From Patescibacteria group bacterium (GTDB taxonomy: Bacteria; Patescibacteriota; Patescibacteriia; JAHIZJ01): DNA of 64,000 bases. Numbering within the stretch: the stretch's first letter is position 1; the number at the start of each line of letters is the position of its first letter. Position numbers and translations under genes: made by a program. The notes under the pieces are model-generated. The model was not told the DNA's origin. It was given only the letters and a program-made list of their open reading frames with translations, and made no database searches. The DNA is taken from assembly GCA_041661625.1 (NCBI GenBank), contig JBAZUB010000001.1, positions 248,001-312,000 on the forward strand, read 5' to 3'. This document shows, piece after piece, positions 8,140 through 17,330 of the stretch.

Positions 8140-8178
8140 TAAATGAGGATGGTATTTGTGTCATCAGTCACCTAAATC

Positions 8179-10470
8179 ATGACCAGATTAAACACCGATT
8201 TTGCCTCGTTTTTAATCCACGACCCCCAGTCCACCACTGAGTCGATGGCTTTGTTTGTGGCTCGACCGAGTGAAGCAGAGTTCCAGAGCCTGGGGAGATT
8301 ATTCGGTGTTTTTCAAATCGTTCCCGGTAATGATCAGGCCCGGCGGATTATCGATTTAATCATTACATCAGCCAAGAATTTTCATTATCAGCAGCTTGAA
8401 TCAAACGTCGAGCTGGCCTTTGAAAATACTTTGAAACAACTTAACGAAGTTCTGAGCAATGAGATGACTCAGGGCTCGGCGGGGTGGTTGGACGATTGCA
8501 ATATGCTATTGGGCGTATTGAAGGATAACGACCTCTTCTTCACCCAAACCGGCGATATCCAGGCATTTCTGGCGCATAAGATGCACTTCCTGAATATCCT
8601 CGAAAAAACTCGGGGAGTTGAATCGCGTATCAACCCGTTAAAAATATTTTCCCAGACCATTGCCGGCCAGATCGCGTCTGGTGATACGATTGTCTTTGGT
8701 ACCACCAGCTTGTTGGATTACCTTTCCCAAGAACGTCTGCGTACTATTGTACAATCAAATTCAGCGCATCAATCGTGCGTTGCGCTCGAAAATTTACTAT
8801 CACCGAATTCCGGCCGGCGCGGATTCGGCGCCCTGATATTCAAGCTCATGCCGGAAACCGTGCCGGCCCAGTCACAACCGCGGCCGTTGTCCCAGCCCGA
8901 CCCGCGTGGTTCGGCCTCCCAGGAGTCCATGGAACAGCTGATGGGCCGGGAAGAATCGACCAACCAGCTGCTGTCTCCGTCCGCCTGGTTAAATTTCAAA
9001 CATGCCGCTAATTCTGTCCGTGACCAGGCCAACCGAGTATTTGGCAAGTTGACCAATAAACGTCGTGGAGTCGTGCCGCGTCCGATGCCTCCCGCTCAGC
9101 TTTACGTTCCATCACGTGATTTACAAAAACCAATACGACACACCCAGCATCCGTCTAATTGGATTATTTGGCTGGGTCGGATATATGTCGGTATTCGTTC
9201 CATCGGGCGATTAGGACAGCAAGCTGCCCGCTTTCTGGTAGGCCTAGTCAGTGGTGGACAAAAGGTTCGCCAGTCATTACACCACCTGCCCACCCGAGCG
9301 GCTAATTCTGTGGACGCTAAAGTAAGCGTCTGGCAGAAACTGAATCGTCAGCGGAAAGTTACGTTGATCGTAGCCATCGTGCTAATTTTCATCTTTGCCG
9401 AAGGCATGGTCATAATTGGCAAACAAAGAGACAAGGCGACCCAAACCAAAGCTTATCAAAACGCCATTACGGTCGCCCGCCAAAAGATCGACGAAGCCGA
9501 CGCCGCCCTGCTCTACGCCAACGAAGATAGTGCCCGCAACTTGATCTCCGAGGCTCGCGCGCAGATCGCCAGCATTCCCGAGAAACAGCGCCAGAAGAAA
9601 TACTTGTCTGACGTCATCGATATCGAAAATAAGCTCGGGGTGATAAACGAAAAGATTAAACACGTCATCACTATTGCCGAGCCGACTGTTTTGTCCAATC
9701 TGGCCGATACCACCACCGGAATCAGTCCGGCTGGTTTAATGGGCTTATTAAACGGTAAAATCGTGACTGCGGCCACGAATCAGAAATCGCTTTACGTGAC
9801 TGACATTGAATCAAAGACTACTACGACCGTTGCGCTCCCAGATACGCTCGCCAGCGAACCAGTTGTCACCGCCCCGCTCAACGCCAAGCAGGGCCTGGTG
9901 TTGTTCCAGGATAATACATTGTTGCAATACGACGCCTCAAACAACTCAATTACGCCGCTAACGATTGAGTTTCCCAATCAGGACAAAACACTGGTCAGTG
10001 GTGCCGTCTATGTGGATCGGCTGTATTTCGTAGATACGAAGAATAACACGATTCTGCGCCACACTCGCGCCGGAAAGGCTTATTCAAAAGGTACCAGCTG
10101 GCTTAGAGATGCTGCCATCAAACTTGATACGACCAAGGCTCTGGCTGTTGATGGATCTGTCTACATTCTACGTGATGACGGCAGCGTGACAAAATATACC
10201 GGTGGAGAAGTTGATTCTTCTTTTACTCTAACCGCAACCGATCCGGCTCTGTCTAACCCGACCAAGCTCTATGCTACCACCAGTTCCGACATGCTATACG
10301 TGCTCGATCCGACCAACAAGCGCCTGGTGGCCTACACCAAGGCTACCGGCAAATTCAAGCAGCAATACACCTCGGACAAATTCGACGCGTTAATAGACTT
10401 CACTATCGACCCCGGCGCCAAGAAAGCCTACCTGCTCAATGGTACGATGGTGTATCAGATTGAGTTGTAG
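8179..10470 (+). CDS. PP2C-like domain, one membrane helix, beta-propeller-like C-terminus
   Basis: 763 aa. Residues 1-225 look like a PPM/PP2C fold; the stretch GVLKDNDLFFTQTGDIQAFL near 112-131 matches the family's strand pair ending in GD-R-A-L. The first metal-binding DG motif is not evident, so it may be a pseudophosphatase. A basic linker follows, then one transmembrane helix near 395-415, an Ala/Lys-rich coiled coil (about 420-500) and, from 510, repeated four-strand blocks typical of a beta-propeller. The likely topology is an inside phosphatase-like sensor with an outside propeller. It is cotranscribed with the next gene. Confidence 0.6.
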   Translation: MTRLNTDFASFLIHDPQSTTESMALFVARPSEAEFQSLGRLFGVFQIVPGNDQARRIIDLIITSAKNFHYQQLESNVELAFENTLKQLNEVLSNEMTQGSAGWLDDCNMLLGVLKDNDLFFTQTGDIQAFLAHKMHFLNILEKTRGVESRINPLKIFSQTIAGQIASGDTIVFGTTSLLDYLSQERLRTIVQSNSAHQSCVALENLLSPNSGRRGFGALIFKLMPETVPAQSQPRPLSQPDPRGSASQESMEQLMGREESTNQLLSPSAWLNFKHAANSVRDQANRVFGKLTNKRRGVVPRPMPPAQLYVPSRDLQKPIRHTQHPSNWIIWLGRIYVGIRSIGRLGQQAARFLVGLVSGGQKVRQSLHHLPTRAANSVDAKVSVWQKLNRQRKVTLIVAIVLIFIFAEGMVIIGKQRDKATQTKAYQNAITVARQKIDEADAALLYANEDSARNLISEARAQIASIPEKQRQKKYLSDVIDIENKLGVINEKIKHVITIAEPTVLSNLADTTTGISPAGLMGLLNGKIVTAATNQKSLYVTDIESKTTTTVALPDTLASEPVVTAPLNAKQGLVLFQDNTLLQYDASNNSITPLTIEFPNQDKTLVSGAVYVDRLYFVDTKNNTILRHTRAGKAYSKGTSWLRDAAIKLDTTKALAVDGSVYILRDDGSVTKYTGGEVDSSFTLTATDPALSNPTKLYATTSSDMLYVLDPTNKRLVAYTKATGKFKQQYTSDKFDALIDFTIDPGAKKAYLLNGTMVYQIEL

Positions 10471-10482
10471 CTGAGTCTGGGT

Positions 10483-10824
10483 ATGGAAACAGGATCTCGA
10501 ATAGACAACCCCGAAAGCTCCGAGCAAACTCTAGTTCGGCTTATTAAAGATAGGGGTGTCGAGGATCCCGAGGTTAGAGATTTATTAACTGGTTGGATAA
10601 GCGCGCAAGAAACGGAAGTGGGTAGTTCGGGTGATTACGCCATCGCGCAAGTACGGCTTGAGCTTAGACGTGCAAATCTATTTTTTCAGGCTGGTTACGC
10701 CGATGCGGCGCGCGAAAGCTTTGAAGCCGCCAAACTTCTAGCTGCAAACTATCGGCGAGATGATCTTTATATTGCTATTGGGGAAGAGTGGGACGGCATC
10801 GAACGCTTACTTGGTGGAAATTAA
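10483..10824 (+). CDS. Small TPR-like helical protein
   Basis: 113 aa, all-helical by composition. The segment RRANLFFQAGYADAARESFE near 65-85 has the A-G-Y-A-A spacing of a tetratricopeptide helix pair, so it may mediate protein contacts. It starts 12 bases after the PP2C-like gene with no clear ribosome site of its own, which suggests coupling, and is followed by a strong hairpin (10853-10891). Function unknown. Confidence 0.65.
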   Translation: METGSRIDNPESSEQTLVRLIKDRGVEDPEVRDLLTGWISAQETEVGSSGDYAIAQVRLELRRANLFFQAGYADAARESFEAAKLLAANYRRDDLYIAIGEEWDGIERLLGGN

Positions 10825-10852
10825 ATAACATCATTCAATAAACTAACCATAG

Positions 10853-10891
10853 GCGGGCATAACCCCGTACCTATTCTGGTACGGGGCCCGC
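10853..10891 (+). terminator. Strong hairpin after the PP2C-like operon
   Basis: Arms GCGGG/CCCGC enclose CCCCGTACC (10863-10871) and GGTACGGGG (10878-10886). There is no U run, so it may be a processing or stability element rather than an intrinsic terminator. Confidence 0.55.
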
Positions 10892-10964
10892 TTACATGAG
10901 TATGTATTATCTGATAACCGGCATACATCAACATAACGCCGTTACCTGCCTCTGAATAAGAAAA

Positions 10965-11009
10965 ACCGAGGTGGTCGCATCGTGTGGGGTACGATTTGCT
11001 AACCTCGGT
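10965..11009 (-). terminator. Terminator of the 11023-11319 gene
   Basis: Outer arms ACCGAGGT (10965-10972) and ACCTCGGT (11002-11009), inner arms ATCGT/ACGAT, followed on the minus strand by TTTTTCTT. Confidence 0.8.
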
Positions 11010-11022
11010 ATTTTGGCGGTAC

Positions 11023-11319
11023 CTAACTTCCGATCGTCCACTCGAGCGCGCAGACCATGTCGTCCGTGCCAGTGATGGTGACGAATGGCTGGTCGGTCAA
11101 AAGAAGACGATCGATCAGTCTCCGGAGCGGCTCCGGGTCACTGAATTCGCTCTCCCGAGTTTGGGCGTCCGGATTCTGACGTTTCGGACCACTCGGGCAA
11201 TACGTGGCGGTCACCACCCGCCCGTTCCAGAGTGTAGCCTTCGCTACCACCGGCCCCCTCAAGGATGGGTCGGGGCAGCTCTCGCAAACCAGATCCAGTA
11301 GCTGTTCCGGCCTCGCCAC
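11023..11319 (-). CDS. Small protein of unknown function
   Basis: The start is set at GTG 11319, preceded by AAGGAGGT at 5 bases; an in-frame ATG at 11406 lies upstream but has no ribosome site. The product is about 98 aa, with an early LVCESCPD cysteine pair and a YCPSGPKR segment that could hold a metal. No family recognised. It is a stand-alone unit with its own terminator; a TTGACC element at 11420-11425 is a weak promoter candidate. Confidence 0.55.
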   Translation of the reverse strand: MARPEQLLDLVCESCPDPSLRGPVVAKATLWNGRVVTATYCPSGPKRQNPDAQTRESEFSDPEPLRRLIDRLLLTDQPFVTITGTDDMVCALEWTIGS

Positions 11320-11451
11320 AGAAACCTCCTTCAAGTCGTCCCCCTTTCCTTCGGACAATGTACTACCTGTCGACATTGTGTCGATATTCGTAAACAGTTT
11401 TATCATAATATACGCGCGCGGTCAAGGGGTGCCCCCTAATTATTGTTTGAC

Positions 11452-11491
11452 AACAACGTGGGCGAGGATGATCATCCTCGCCCACGTTGTT
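11452..11491. terminator. Perfect 40-base palindrome, terminator of rplJ-rplL
   Basis: The two 20-base halves are exact reverse complements centred on GATC. The hairpin sits 20 bases beyond the rplL stop. It should act on transcripts from both sides. Confidence 0.85.
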
Positions 11492-11510
11492 ATTATTCTA
11501 GCTTACCGGA

Positions 11511-11921
11511 TTATTTCAGCGTAACGCCGGCGCCGGCTTCTTCAAGTTTCTTCTTGATCTCTTCGGCTTGTTCTTTAGCCACGCCTTCTTTGACCATGGC
11601 GGGGGCGGAGTCGGCGATCTTCTTCGCGTCCTGAAGGCCCATTTCGGTCACTTCCTTGATCACCTTAATGACGGCGATTTTGTTGCCGCCCGTGCTGGTC
11701 AGCTCGATGTTGAATGAGGTTTTTTCCTCGGCGGCATCAGCGCCGTCGCCAGCCGGCGCGGCACCGGCCATCATCATGGGAGCGGCAGCTGATACGCCGA
11801 ATTTCTCTTCCAGTACTTTGACGAGTTCCGAGAGGTCGAGCACGCTCATGGTCTCGATTTTCTCGATAATCTCTTTGAACTTGGCCGGTACTTCGACCGG
11901 TGTCTTCGTTTCTTCGGACAT
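11511..11921 (-). CDS. rplL: 50S ribosomal protein L7/L12
   Basis: 136 aa. N-terminal dimerisation helix region with SVLDLSELVKVLEEKFGVSA near 27-46, an Ala/Gly hinge, and the C-terminal factor-binding domain with VIKVIKEVTEMGLQDAKKI. It forms the flexible stalk that recruits translation GTPases, anchored by L10, encoded 26 bases upstream. Confidence 0.97.
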   Translation of the reverse strand: MSEETKTPVEVPAKFKEIIEKIETMSVLDLSELVKVLEEKFGVSAAAPMMMAGAAPAGDGADAAEEKTSFNIELTSTGGNKIAVIKVIKEVTEMGLQDAKKIADSAPAMVKEGVAKEQAEEIKKKLEEAGAGVTLK

Positions 11922-11947
11922 ACGTTTATAATTCGATTAATAACTTA

Positions 11948-12475
11948 TTAAGCTGATTGTTTGGCATCGGCGATAGCTCTCATCGCCTGCACCAAACCAC
12001 GAATGTTACCCTGGCATACATTTACCAAGCCGGATAACGGCGACTTGATGACATAAACAGTCTTGGCAATCAACTCTAATCGTGAAGGTAGGTTGGCTAG
12101 CGCCACAGTCTCCGCTGCGGTCAGTGCCTTGCCTTCCAATACTGCTCCGACCATCACCACCTGCGGGTGGGTCTTGGCGAATTGCTTGATAGCCTTGGCC
12201 GCCGTAACTTCGTCGGGACTGAAGGCCAGACCGAGATTGCCCTTGGCTGCGTCGAGATCGACATCGGCTACTTTCATGCCTTGCAGTGCTTTTTGCAATA
12301 GTGTTTTCTTTGACATGACCAGCTCTGATTGCTGCTGGCGCATTTCCCGGCGCAATAACTCGGCGTCTTTGACCTTGACGCCTTCAAACGTGGCCATGAC
12401 CGTCAGCTTGTTGGCTTGGAGAGTCTGGGCGATTTTCTCTACTTCTTGCTCTTTGCGAGCGCGTGTTTTAGACAT
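11948..12475 (-). CDS. rplJ: 50S ribosomal protein L10
   Basis: About 175 aa from ATG 12475 (MSKTRARKEQEVEKIA); the longer frame to 12514 would run into the leader hairpin. It keeps the N-terminal rRNA-binding domain (LRREMRQQQSELVMSKKTLL near 53-72) and C-terminal helices for L7/L12 dimers. It is preceded by a typical L10 leader and promoter. Confidence 0.95.
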   Translation of the reverse strand: MSKTRARKEQEVEKIAQTLQANKLTVMATFEGVKVKDAELLRREMRQQQSELVMSKKTLLQKALQGMKVADVDLDAAKGNLGLAFSPDEVTAAKAIKQFAKTHPQVVMVGAVLEGKALTAAETVALANLPSRLELIAKTVYVIKSPLSGLVNVCQGNIRGLVQAMRAIADAKQSA

Positions 12476-12612
12476 ATTCTTCGAACAAAAAAATCTGCGA
12501 ACTACCGCAGACAAAGCCCTTCCCAGGATCGACCTGGTATTTGCACCTCGGAAGGCAATTAATTAAGCCGGATCTTACGATCGCGACACCCTCTGTCTTT
12601 GGTAATACGGGT
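12476..12612 (-). promoter_or_regulatory. Ribosomal L10 leader with attenuator
   Basis: The 5' leader of rplJ contains a GAGGTGCAAA-type element (around 12535-12550), GC-rich arms, and a hairpin TCTGCG/CGCAGA followed by seven U (about 12487-12511) directly before the start. This is the arrangement of L10-leader autoregulation, where L10 (with L12) binds the leader and favours termination. Confidence 0.7.
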
Positions 12613-12640
12613 ATTATAACAGGATATATACAAACGTCAA
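12613..12640 (-). promoter_or_regulatory. Promoter of rplJ-rplL
   Basis: TTGACG (12635-12640), 16-base spacer, TATAAT (12613-12618) on the minus strand. Confidence 0.85.
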
Positions 12641-12719
12641 GCTGAGGCGGGAACAATTCACCATTTGGTCAAAAGGTGTTCTGAAATTAAGCAATATTTA
12701 CCTAATATTAGTGCCGTTT

Positions 12720-12739
12720 AACCTTTTCGCGAAAAGGTT
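12720..12739 (-). terminator. Palindrome after pyrH
   Basis: Perfect 20-base palindrome AACCTTTTCGCGAAAAGGTT just beyond the pyrH stop; likely ends the manC-mltG-pyrH transcript. Confidence 0.6.
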
Positions 12740-12746
12740 TCACATT

Positions 12747-13430
12747 CTATGGGTGGATTATCGTACCCTGAAACGACTTACCAGAGATTGCTTTATTCAA
12801 ATTAACAATGTTGTTGGCATTAACTACCATCACTGTTATACCTAGCTTTTTAGCCAGCCGCGACGCCACCGGATCAAATGGCGAACTTAATCGCGGGCTC
12901 CACCTTTTTGGTACCAGTTTCAAATATTCGCTCCATGTCAAATCGGGTAACGGTTTGGCGTTATGATACTTCTTGGGATTAGCGGTGTAAACGTAATCAA
13001 TATTCGTCACATTGATAATCGCGCGCGCGCCCATATTCTTAGCCAGCAGGACGGCCACATAATCGGTTGACCGACCGGGTTTCCAGCCCGCCGCTACCAC
13101 AATCGGACGAGTAATTCTTAGCCGTTCAATCGGATTGATAATTATATCCTGATGCGCCAACCGACCAAATTGTGAACGAACCAATTCGGCGTTCAGGCGC
13201 GTTGCGGCAATCCCCACCCGATCAAGATCGTCCGCCGAGAATGTAGCGACAGCTTTGGCGGCATTATAATAATTACGACTTGTGGCTCCTCCCCCGGTCA
13301 CAATCACGGCCCGTTCGTGATATCGTATTCTCTGCAAAACTATTCGACGAAACTTCGTTAAATATTTCGTGTCAATTTCTTTTGGGACAATGATCGATCC
13401 GCCCAGTGAAATGACAATCGTCTGGTTCAT
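12747..13430 (-). CDS. pyrH: UMP kinase, archaeal type
   Basis: 227 aa amino-acid-kinase fold: ISLGGSIIVP at the N-terminus, VIVTGGGATSRNY near 42-54, and DDLDRVGIAATRLNAELV near 67-84, the pattern of archaeal-type UMP kinases rather than the bacterial LLKLSGE type. It phosphorylates UMP to UDP. The start overlaps the mltG stop as TAATG. Confidence 0.88.
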   Translation of the reverse strand: MNQTIVISLGGSIIVPKEIDTKYLTKFRRIVLQRIRYHERAVIVTGGGATSRNYYNAAKAVATFSADDLDRVGIAATRLNAELVRSQFGRLAHQDIIINPIERLRITRPIVVAAGWKPGRSTDYVAVLLAKNMGARAIINVTNIDYVYTANPKKYHNAKPLPDLTWSEYLKLVPKRWSPRLSSPFDPVASRLAKKLGITVMVVNANNIVNLNKAISGKSFQGTIIHP

Positions 13431-14488
13431 TAATCGAGATATTTAGCCTTGTTGATCTTATGCTCATCGAACGTCCGGCTGAATATGGTCCGGCCATCGG
13501 GTGCGTTTAGATAATACAGAAAGTCGTTCGGCTCTGGGTTAATCACCGCCTCAATGCTTGACAGCGATGGATTACAAATTGGCCCCGGTGGTAACCCGGT
13601 GTTTAAATAGGTATTGTATGGCGAAGCGACTTTTGTATCATCGATTGTGGGTTGTAAACTTTCTTTATTGGTCACGAAGTTTACCGTCGCGTCGGATTGC
13701 ATCGGCATATTCATGGCCAGGCGTCGTTTGAATAAATCCGCAACCATCCGTCGGTCAGTGTCGCTGCGGACTTCTTTTTCAACAATCGAGGCTAGGGTCA
13801 GTGTTTGAAAAAGATTCAAGTCGGTTCGAGCAATCCGATCACGCATTGATTGATCAACTTTGATATTAAAATTATCCAGCATTTTTTGAATTACCTGTGC
13901 GGGCGAGGCATCTTTGTAGACTCGATAAGTATCGGGATACAAGAATCCTTCCAGACCGGCTGTGGCGGGTTTGTCGATCAAGAACTCGTAGGTTCGTCCA
14001 GGTAATATATCGCGCGAGTCACTAACTGCTGCGACGTTGCGAAAATCAGAGGCCAGAGTTTCCGCGGGTTGCTTTAATTCCGCCGCAAAAGTCCGGCCAT
14101 AAATATCAGCGATCTGGCGCACGGTCAGGCCTTCTTGAACTAAAAATTTCACCTCATTGGAATCCGCGTCCCCCTTTGTTAGCACCGCCACCAACGTCTC
14201 AACACTTTGACCGGTATTGAGTGTGTAGCTGCCGGCTTGCAACTTCGATGTTAAGCCTTCCAGCCAGATATAGATGCGAAAGATTCGATCGTCGCGGATC
14301 ATCCCAGCCTGTTCCAAATTAACCGAAATTTCCTTGACCGTCTGGCCGGATTTAATTTCAAATGTCAGATTCTTGACCGTAGATCCCGCAGCTGGCGGCT
14401 GGAGCAATCTGGTAAAATACCAGAATGCGCCTACCGCTACCAAGATTACTGCCAAGAGTGTTATAACGATAGCGGAGATTGCTTTCAT
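13430..14488 (-). CDS. mltG: Endolytic murein transglycosylase MltG
   Basis: 352 aa, one N-terminal membrane helix, a LysM-like region, then the YceG domain with LEGFLYPDTYRV near 193-204, the catalytic Glu in LASIVEKEV near 250 and the SPYNTY...LPPGPICNPS block near 305-325. It cuts nascent glycan strands at the outer membrane face. It lies between manC and pyrH with one-base overlaps. Confidence 0.95.
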   Translation of the reverse strand: MKAISAIVITLLAVILVAVGAFWYFTRLLQPPAAGSTVKNLTFEIKSGQTVKEISVNLEQAGMIRDDRIFRIYIWLEGLTSKLQAGSYTLNTGQSVETLVAVLTKGDADSNEVKFLVQEGLTVRQIADIYGRTFAAELKQPAETLASDFRNVAAVSDSRDILPGRTYEFLIDKPATAGLEGFLYPDTYRVYKDASPAQVIQKMLDNFNIKVDQSMRDRIARTDLNLFQTLTLASIVEKEVRSDTDRRMVADLFKRRLAMNMPMQSDATVNFVTNKESLQPTIDDTKVASPYNTYLNTGLPPGPICNPSLSSIEAVINPEPNDFLYYLNAPDGRTIFSRTFDEHKINKAKYLD

Positions 14489-15564
14489 TAGAGGTAACGA
14501 TGTTTTTTAGTTTGTTCTAGCAACTCAACGATTTTCTTCACATTCTGGGCATGATTGCGGTGGCAGACCAACAACGTATCGTGCGTATCGATAATAACTA
14601 GGTTATCGACTCCGGCGGTGGCAATCATTTTTCCAGCCAGACTGTAGATCAGACTGCTGGTGGTCTGAATACCAACATGGTGCCCCTTGATAACATTGTC
14701 GATGGCATTTTTTGACAAGGCATCTTTTACCGAACGCCAGTCTCCAATATCGCGCCATGTAAAGTCTGCCGGTATTACCAGCATCTGCTTTTCCTTTTCC
14801 ATAATGCCATAGTCAATTGAAATCGGTTTGATCTTGGCAAATTCACGTTTGATAGTGACCGTTTCTTTGGGCGTACCCAAGCTGGCTTCAATCGCGACCA
14901 AACAGCGATGTGTTGCTGGCAGAAATTTCTTAAATAAACCCTGAAGATAATCTACCCGCCAAAAGAACATGCCGGCATTCCAGAGATATTCCCATTTCTG
15001 AAGAAATTTCTCGGCCGCGGCCAGATCGGGTTTCTCGATAAAGCGCTCGACCTTGAAAACCTCATCCTTGCCAAAGACCTCTTTTTGGCTGCCCATTTTA
15101 ATATATCCATAACCGGTCTCCGGATATGTCGGGTTGATTCCGATTAGCACTGTCCGTTTGGGATTTGATTGTAGTACCCGATCGGCTAACTTTACAAACT
15201 TTATATAGGTCGCGACCGGATGTATATAATGATCGGTATTGACTGTAAATATTGTTTCCTGCGGAAATTGTTTATGAACATAGGCAGCTGCCAATCCAAT
15301 AGCCGCTGCGGTATTGCGCCGTTGCGGTTCGATACAGTACTGCTTCAGTCCAATTTTATCCGCCAGCCTCTTGATCAGCGGGTATTGCTCCTGGCTGGTC
15401 GTCAAATAAATATCTTCCGGCTTGAGAAATTTCAGAAGGCGCTTAACAGTCATCTCCAATAGTGTTTCCCGGCCAATCAACGGCTGGATCTGTTTGGGTA
15501 ATTTTTGGCGCGAAACCGGCCAGAGCCGGGTACCGCTCCCGCCCGATAAAACAATAGCTTTCAT
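14488..15564 (-). CDS. manC: Mannose-1-phosphate guanylyltransferase
   Basis: 358 aa with the nucleotidyltransferase signature GGSGTRLWPVSRQKLPKQ at 8-25, VNTDHYIH near 127 and FIEKPD near 173. It makes GDP-mannose, the donor for mannosyl glycans. The separate phosphomannose-isomerase domain of long ManC proteins is reduced to a short beta-helix tail. First gene of the manC-mltG-pyrH transcript; several glycosyltransferases elsewhere in the window could use its product. Confidence 0.93.
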   Translation of the reverse strand: MKAIVLSGGSGTRLWPVSRQKLPKQIQPLIGRETLLEMTVKRLLKFLKPEDIYLTTSQEQYPLIKRLADKIGLKQYCIEPQRRNTAAAIGLAAAYVHKQFPQETIFTVNTDHYIHPVATYIKFVKLADRVLQSNPKRTVLIGINPTYPETGYGYIKMGSQKEVFGKDEVFKVERFIEKPDLAAAEKFLQKWEYLWNAGMFFWRVDYLQGLFKKFLPATHRCLVAIEASLGTPKETVTIKREFAKIKPISIDYGIMEKEKQMLVIPADFTWRDIGDWRSVKDALSKNAIDNVIKGHHVGIQTTSSLIYSLAGKMIATAGVDNLVIIDTHDTLLVCHRNHAQNVKKIVELLEQTKKHRYL

Positions 15565-15634
15565 GTCTTTATTGTAACAAAAATAATCATGTGTGTCTGT
15601 ATCTAGGCTGAATCTATATAATTATATACCACCC

Positions 15635-15663
15635 TTGCATTATATCCCAAATTGTGATATAAT
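15635..15663 (+). promoter_or_regulatory. Promoter of the CAP-domain gene
   Basis: TTGCAT (15635-15640), 17-base spacer, TATAAT (15658-15663), 37 bases ahead of the ATG. Confidence 0.75.
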
Positions 15664-15699
15664 TACAATGTTAGTAACAAAACAAAAATAAAAACATCA

Positions 15700-16497
15700 A
15701 TGAAAGTGAGCCGATTCAAGTCGGTCTGTTATCTGTCGCTAGCGGCTGGAATAATGTCGTTGCTGTTTTTGTTTCCCGGCGTATCCCGTGCTGATACGCT
15801 TGAGCCATCCAGTGATATCATCTATCTGACGAATCGAACCCGGCTCCAAAATGGCCTGAATGCATTGGTCACCAATCCTGCGCTGACGCTAGCGGCTCAA
15901 GATAAGGCGGCCGACATGTTAAACCGAGACTATTTTGATCATACCAGTCCGGACGGTCGCCAGCCCTGGGATTTTATCCAAGCCGAAGATTACCAATACA
16001 CTTACGCGGGGGAAAACTTAGCTTTAGATTTTCTGGACGCTTCCACAATGTTTCAAGGTTGGATGAGCAGTCCAACCCACCGCGCCAACATACTTTTCCC
16101 TGACTACCAGGAAATCGGAGTCGCGACATATTCCAGGGTAACTAACGGTACGATAAAAGTAGTCGCCGTACAAATGTTCGGCAGTCGCAGCGATTTTCTT
16201 TCCGTATCACCCGCCCTGATCGATCAGGAAAATACTCCAAATAGATCATTTACCTTAATTGACGGCCAACGATCAGACGTCACCAATGCCGGCTATGTTT
16301 CTTCCGCTTTTACTGACTCGGGCCAGCAACTGGAATTGGCTCGTAAAAATAAAAACCTGGCGGCTTTCACCATCTGTTATGGTTCCTACGCCGCTATCGT
16401 AATTGGATTAATTGCCTATTTTAGCCGGCGGCGCCTTCTAACCTGCCTACCGCATCATACATCAGCCGGCGACGTGTTGAGCCATCCCGGATTGTAA
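15700..16497 (+). CDS. Secreted CAP/SCP domain protein, membrane-anchored
   Basis: 265 aa with a signal peptide (cleavage near ADTLEP at 31-36), a CAP domain from about 40 to 165 (YLTNRTRLQNGLNAL, FDHTSPDGRQPWDF, YAGENLALDF, WMSSPTHRANIL, the HxxP/GEN/HRxNI set) and a C-terminal transmembrane helix near 225-245. Bacterial CAP proteins act outside the cell; some are linked to wall or adhesion roles. Its last 36 bases overlap the convergent uppP gene. Confidence 0.9.
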   Translation: MKVSRFKSVCYLSLAAGIMSLLFLFPGVSRADTLEPSSDIIYLTNRTRLQNGLNALVTNPALTLAAQDKAADMLNRDYFDHTSPDGRQPWDFIQAEDYQYTYAGENLALDFLDASTMFQGWMSSPTHRANILFPDYQEIGVATYSRVTNGTIKVVAVQMFGSRSDFLSVSPALIDQENTPNRSFTLIDGQRSDVTNAGYVSSAFTDSGQQLELARKNKNLAAFTICYGSYAAIVIGLIAYFSRRRLLTCLPHHTSAGDVLSHPGL

Positions 16498-17310
16498 TAC
16501 CCCAGACAAAAGTAATATTGCCAGCAATACGGCTAATGCCAGGCGATACCAGCCGAACGGTCGCAGTGACCGGTTATTGAGATAGCGCAGGAAAAATCGA
16601 ATGCAAAAATAACCGCTTACTGCGCTAGCGGCAACACCCAGGGCATACACTAGCCAGTGCTGTCCGAACCCATGTGTCTGTACGACATCAAGGGTTTTTT
16701 TGGTTCCGGCACCGAGTGTTATAGGTATAGCCAGTAGAAATGCGAATCGCGCCGCTGCCTCGCGCTTTAACCCGAATGCCAAACCTGTTATAATGGTACT
16801 GCCGGAACGGGATATCCCGGGTATCAGGGCAATGGCCTGACCAACACCGATAGCTATAGCCGATCCCGGAGTGACCCGGTCAATATCCTTAGTCTGACGG
16901 CTGACTTTCTCCAGCCAAAAGAAGAAGACCGCCCCGATTGCCAGCGCGACTACCACCACCCACAGTGAACGGAAAGTTGTGTCAACATAGGACTCAAAAA
17001 TCAGACCCAATAACACAGCCGGGATCGTTCCCAAAATCAATAACCAGCCCAAACGCCAATCGGTTCCCCGAGCATCGCGTTTTCCTAATCCAACCGCAAT
17101 CGCTCTGACATATTTAACGATATCCGACCAGAAATAAAATAGCAGCGCGGCAAACGTTCCGAGATGTAAAATTGCGTCGAATCCTAAATCGTCGGCGATC
17201 GGCAAACGCCAGATGGCATGCAGCACGACCAGGTGTCCCGTGCTAGATACCGGTAAAAATTCCGTCACGCCCTGGACGAACCCGTACACGATCGAAAAAA
17301 TATAGCTCAT
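16462..17310 (-). CDS. uppP: Undecaprenyl-diphosphatase
   Basis: 282 aa polytopic membrane protein with the BacA signatures GVTEFLPVSSTGHLV near 14-28 and a PGISRSGSTI motif near 168-177. It recycles undecaprenyl pyrophosphate to the monophosphate carrier. It belongs functionally with uppS and the polyprenyl synthase at 23.6-25.5 kb. Confidence 0.97.
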   Translation of the reverse strand: MSYIFSIVYGFVQGVTEFLPVSSTGHLVVLHAIWRLPIADDLGFDAILHLGTFAALLFYFWSDIVKYVRAIAVGLGKRDARGTDWRLGWLLILGTIPAVLLGLIFESYVDTTFRSLWVVVVALAIGAVFFFWLEKVSRQTKDIDRVTPGSAIAIGVGQAIALIPGISRSGSTIITGLAFGLKREAAARFAFLLAIPITLGAGTKKTLDVVQTHGFGQHWLVYALGVAASAVSGYFCIRFFLRYLNNRSLRPFGWYRLALAVLLAILLLSGVLQSGMAQHVAG

Positions 17311-17330
17311 ATTTTCATTATACTATTTAT

